The notes under the pieces: model-generated | Seen by the model: only the letters and a program-made list of their open reading frames with translations | What the model was told of the DNA's origin: nothing | The model's database searches: none | Part shown: positions 62,559 through 64,000 of the stretch, in pieces | Layout: each line of letters starts with the position of its first letter | How positions within the stretch are numbered: position 1 is the stretch's first letter | From: Cladocopium goreaui | Taxonomy: Eukaryota > Sar > Dinophyceae > Suessiales > Symbiodiniaceae | Direction of reading: 5' to 3' | Length of the DNA stretch: 64,000 nt | Assembly (NCBI GenBank): GCA_947184155.2 | Contig: CAMXCT020000501.1 | Coordinates: 62,001 to 126,000, forward strand | Position numbers and translations under genes: made by a program

Positions 62559-62752
62559 CTCCAAGCACCGGATTTTGAGGGCCAGCGCTGCCCGCAAGCT
62601 ACGGGGTACCGGGTACAGCAGAGGAAGGGTGGCCCCAAACCAGCCAGCACTGAGCGGCATGCCGCGTGGGGCCATCCTCCACTGGTACCAAAATTCAGAG
62701 CAAGTTCTTCCACGTGCACGATTTTCTGCAGAGCTCTTGCACATTCTTGTAC
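62559..62752 (-). CDS. Exon candidate upstream of the module gene
   Basis: 194 bp from gctag|GT to GAG|GTTGAT, entry phase 1, exit phase 0; the entry phase fits the preceding candidate. It includes A-G-W-F-G-A-T-L-P-L-L-Y-P-V-P-R-S-L-R-A. A second frame, reading V-Q-E-C-A-R-A-L-Q-K-I-V, is also open over the first 64 bp, so the frame is not certain. Confidence 0.32.
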
Positions 62753-63165
62753 CTAGCGTCGCAGATCCTGACGAGAACAACTATCTCTGATGTCTGATGA
62801 CTTGCCTGGAAGCATACATTTTTCACCTGCAATAAGTTTCTATAAAACTTGAAAAATGGCAGTCCCCATTCAGGAAGTCATCTTCCAAAGGCCCATAATG
62901 GCCCATATCTTTGGAGCTTCCAGTCGTCAGTGTTCAAGAAATTGGGTCTGGGATCTGCAGCGCCACAGGCGGACTTGGATTCAGCACTGCCTGCTGGCAG
63001 TCTCCTGCAGATTCATCACAGGGTTCCTTGGATTCGCACAGATTCCCTCAAAAAAAAAAACTACATTGGAAGGGTCGATCCTATTTAGCCACCGTTTCAA
63101 GCAACCTTTAAATCGTTCAAAATGGTCAAGATTTAGGGGACCCCTGTGAGCATGGTGGAAGCCAC

Positions 63166-63250
63166 CTTGTATTGTGCTGACAAACTTCACAGCGGACAGG
63201 ACACGTCCACGCCCGCGGTGCGGGAGCATAGAAGTCACTAAGAACGGATC
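63166..63250 (-). CDS. Exon candidate upstream of the module gene
   Basis: 85 bp between ttgag|GAT and CAAG|GTGGCT, entry phase 0, exit phase 1. It reads D-P-F-L-V-T-S-M-L-P-H-R-G-R-G-R-V-L-S-A then V-K-F-V-S-T-I-Q. Third-position GC is high. The family is not recognised. Confidence 0.5.
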
Positions 63251-63453
63251 CTCAAAACTGCTGCCAGTTCTCAGCATCTTCTGGTGTTAACGCGTGCGAA
63301 CTCACATTTAGAGCTATGGTGAGAGGCACATCCTAAATTTCTCGGTTCATCGTCATCTAGGCAAAAGCACCATGAAACCTGCTACAACTGCCGGCACGGA
63401 GCGGCTACCCATACCCAGGCCCAGTCCGCTCACGAAACACACGTTGACGCCGC

Positions 63454-63540
63454 GCTGTTGATGGTGATCTGGGAGCCATCCACACTCGCCAGCTTGTAGT
63501 TAGCCCCGAGTACAAATTTTGTAAGCCAACATGCTGGCAT
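63454..63540 (-). CDS. Candidate first exon with ATG
   Basis: Starting at ATG (63,540) the frame reads M-P-A-C-W-L-T-K-F-V-L-G-A-N-Y-K-L-A-S-V then D-G-S-Q-I-T-I-N-S, with high third-position GC. No AG|G acceptor precedes it, which suits a first exon. A GC donor after AGC gives exit phase 0, matching the next exon. The link to the module gene is inference. Confidence 0.4.
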
Positions 63541-64000
63541 TCTATGGCATAAACCGCAATTATATATATATATATATTCTATATATTTTTTTTTTTCATA
63601 GATGGCCATAAACTAGTGCACATCCTCTCCGATGTCATCATCATCATCAAACCATGGTTTTTCCGTGCCATGCAATGGCCTTTCCCAAAGAACGATCTGC
63701 TTCAGATCGACCATCCAACAACTCTACGGTGCTCATGTTCGGTCAAGCCTTGCCTTGGAACAGAGGCAAACTCTTGGGGTATGCCAAGGGAAGAAAAGAT
63801 CGCAGGCCTTCTGATGGCTGGAGCCTTTGCATCTGATTCGCCCTGAACAGCAAAACAGCTGGTATGTTCATCTTCCAGGTTTTGAACTACCCCCGTTTCA
63901 GCATTTACATGCATTTACCATTCAAAGCTGTTGACCATCGCTGTTTACCATCCAAAGCTGGTGGTTCCTGTTGCTACAAGCTTTTGGGACCGAGGTCATC
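63541..64000. other. Right end of window
   Basis: Holds a short TA run and T run near 63,560-63,597. Overlapping short open frames occur on both strands, but none has a convincing splice context. Nothing else is seen. Confidence 0.4.

Noticed and set aside
1-64000. Spliced-leader relics, tRNA, rRNA or CRISPR arrays
   Set aside because: No match to the dinoflagellate spliced-leader relic, no cloverleaf with conserved boxes, and the tandem arrays have no unique spacers.

Overview
The window looks like nuclear DNA of a dinoflagellate, most likely of the Symbiodiniaceae/Suessiales type. The reasons are: very low coding density; coding signal confined to short GC-rich exons (about 30-170 bp) in long AT-rich introns; introns whose acceptors are AG followed by G in the exon and whose donors are a mixture of GC, GT and GA; a Ty1/copia polyprotein of the style common in dinoflagellate genomes; and many simple-sequence arrays and small foldback repeats. 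No bacterial genes, operons, rRNA, tRNA or CRISPR arrays are visible. The species cannot be named from the sequence alone. Nearly every exon I can support lies on the minus strand, as expected of a unidirectional gene cluster.

Right part (about 38.7-63.5 kb, minus strand): one large gene. I reconstructed 31 exons between 61,277 and 38,750 encoding about 900 residues of a cysteine-rich tandem-module protein (core motif Y-x-L-x-G-C-x-P-x-x-C-x-x-P, then F-x-V-x-x-x-C, then a fourth Cys). Exons recur in the fixed order delta-gamma-beta-alpha, two modules per cycle, for about eight cycles. All 31 exons begin with G after an AG acceptor. Of 29 resolved donors I count 13 GC, 11 GT and 5 GA. Three phase-compatible exon candidates at 63,540-62,559, the first starting with ATG, may be its 5' end. 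The introns hold foldback elements, an 11-bp minisatellite and a 974-bp terminal-inverted-repeat element with an internal 119-bp tandem array.

Middle (about 24-38 kb): scattered minus-strand exon candidates (a PPR-like helix pair, a membrane-spanning exon and others) and a dense satellite block at 28.4-33.2 kb (CTCAACTCTT-type decamer array, a duplicated ~290-bp unit, CTACT array, about 19 copies of a 64-bp satellite, a CTCCTTCCTC array, an AGATAGAATGCCAG-type array).

Left-middle (about 15-24 kb): minus-strand exon candidates around a 5'-truncated copia element (20,088-23,735). Its open frame keeps reverse transcriptase and RNase H, then a transmembrane segment, a three-fold 44-residue repeat and a zinc-ribbon-like tail. 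It lacks gag, protease and most of integrase, and no LTR pair is seen.

Left part (1-15 kb): short minus-strand exon candidates, including one resembling a glycosyltransferase sugar-binding region, between large microsatellites: a GAT/ATGATC array at 7.6-8.2 kb, a GTAT/GTAA array near 10 kb and a 1.38-kb TTGTTGTGTG array at 13.0-14.4 kb. Long open frames inside these arrays are artefacts of stop-free repeats. All exon borders are inferred by eye from reading frame, codon third-position GC, AG|G acceptors and, in the large gene, alignment between its own repeats; no transcript evidence was available.
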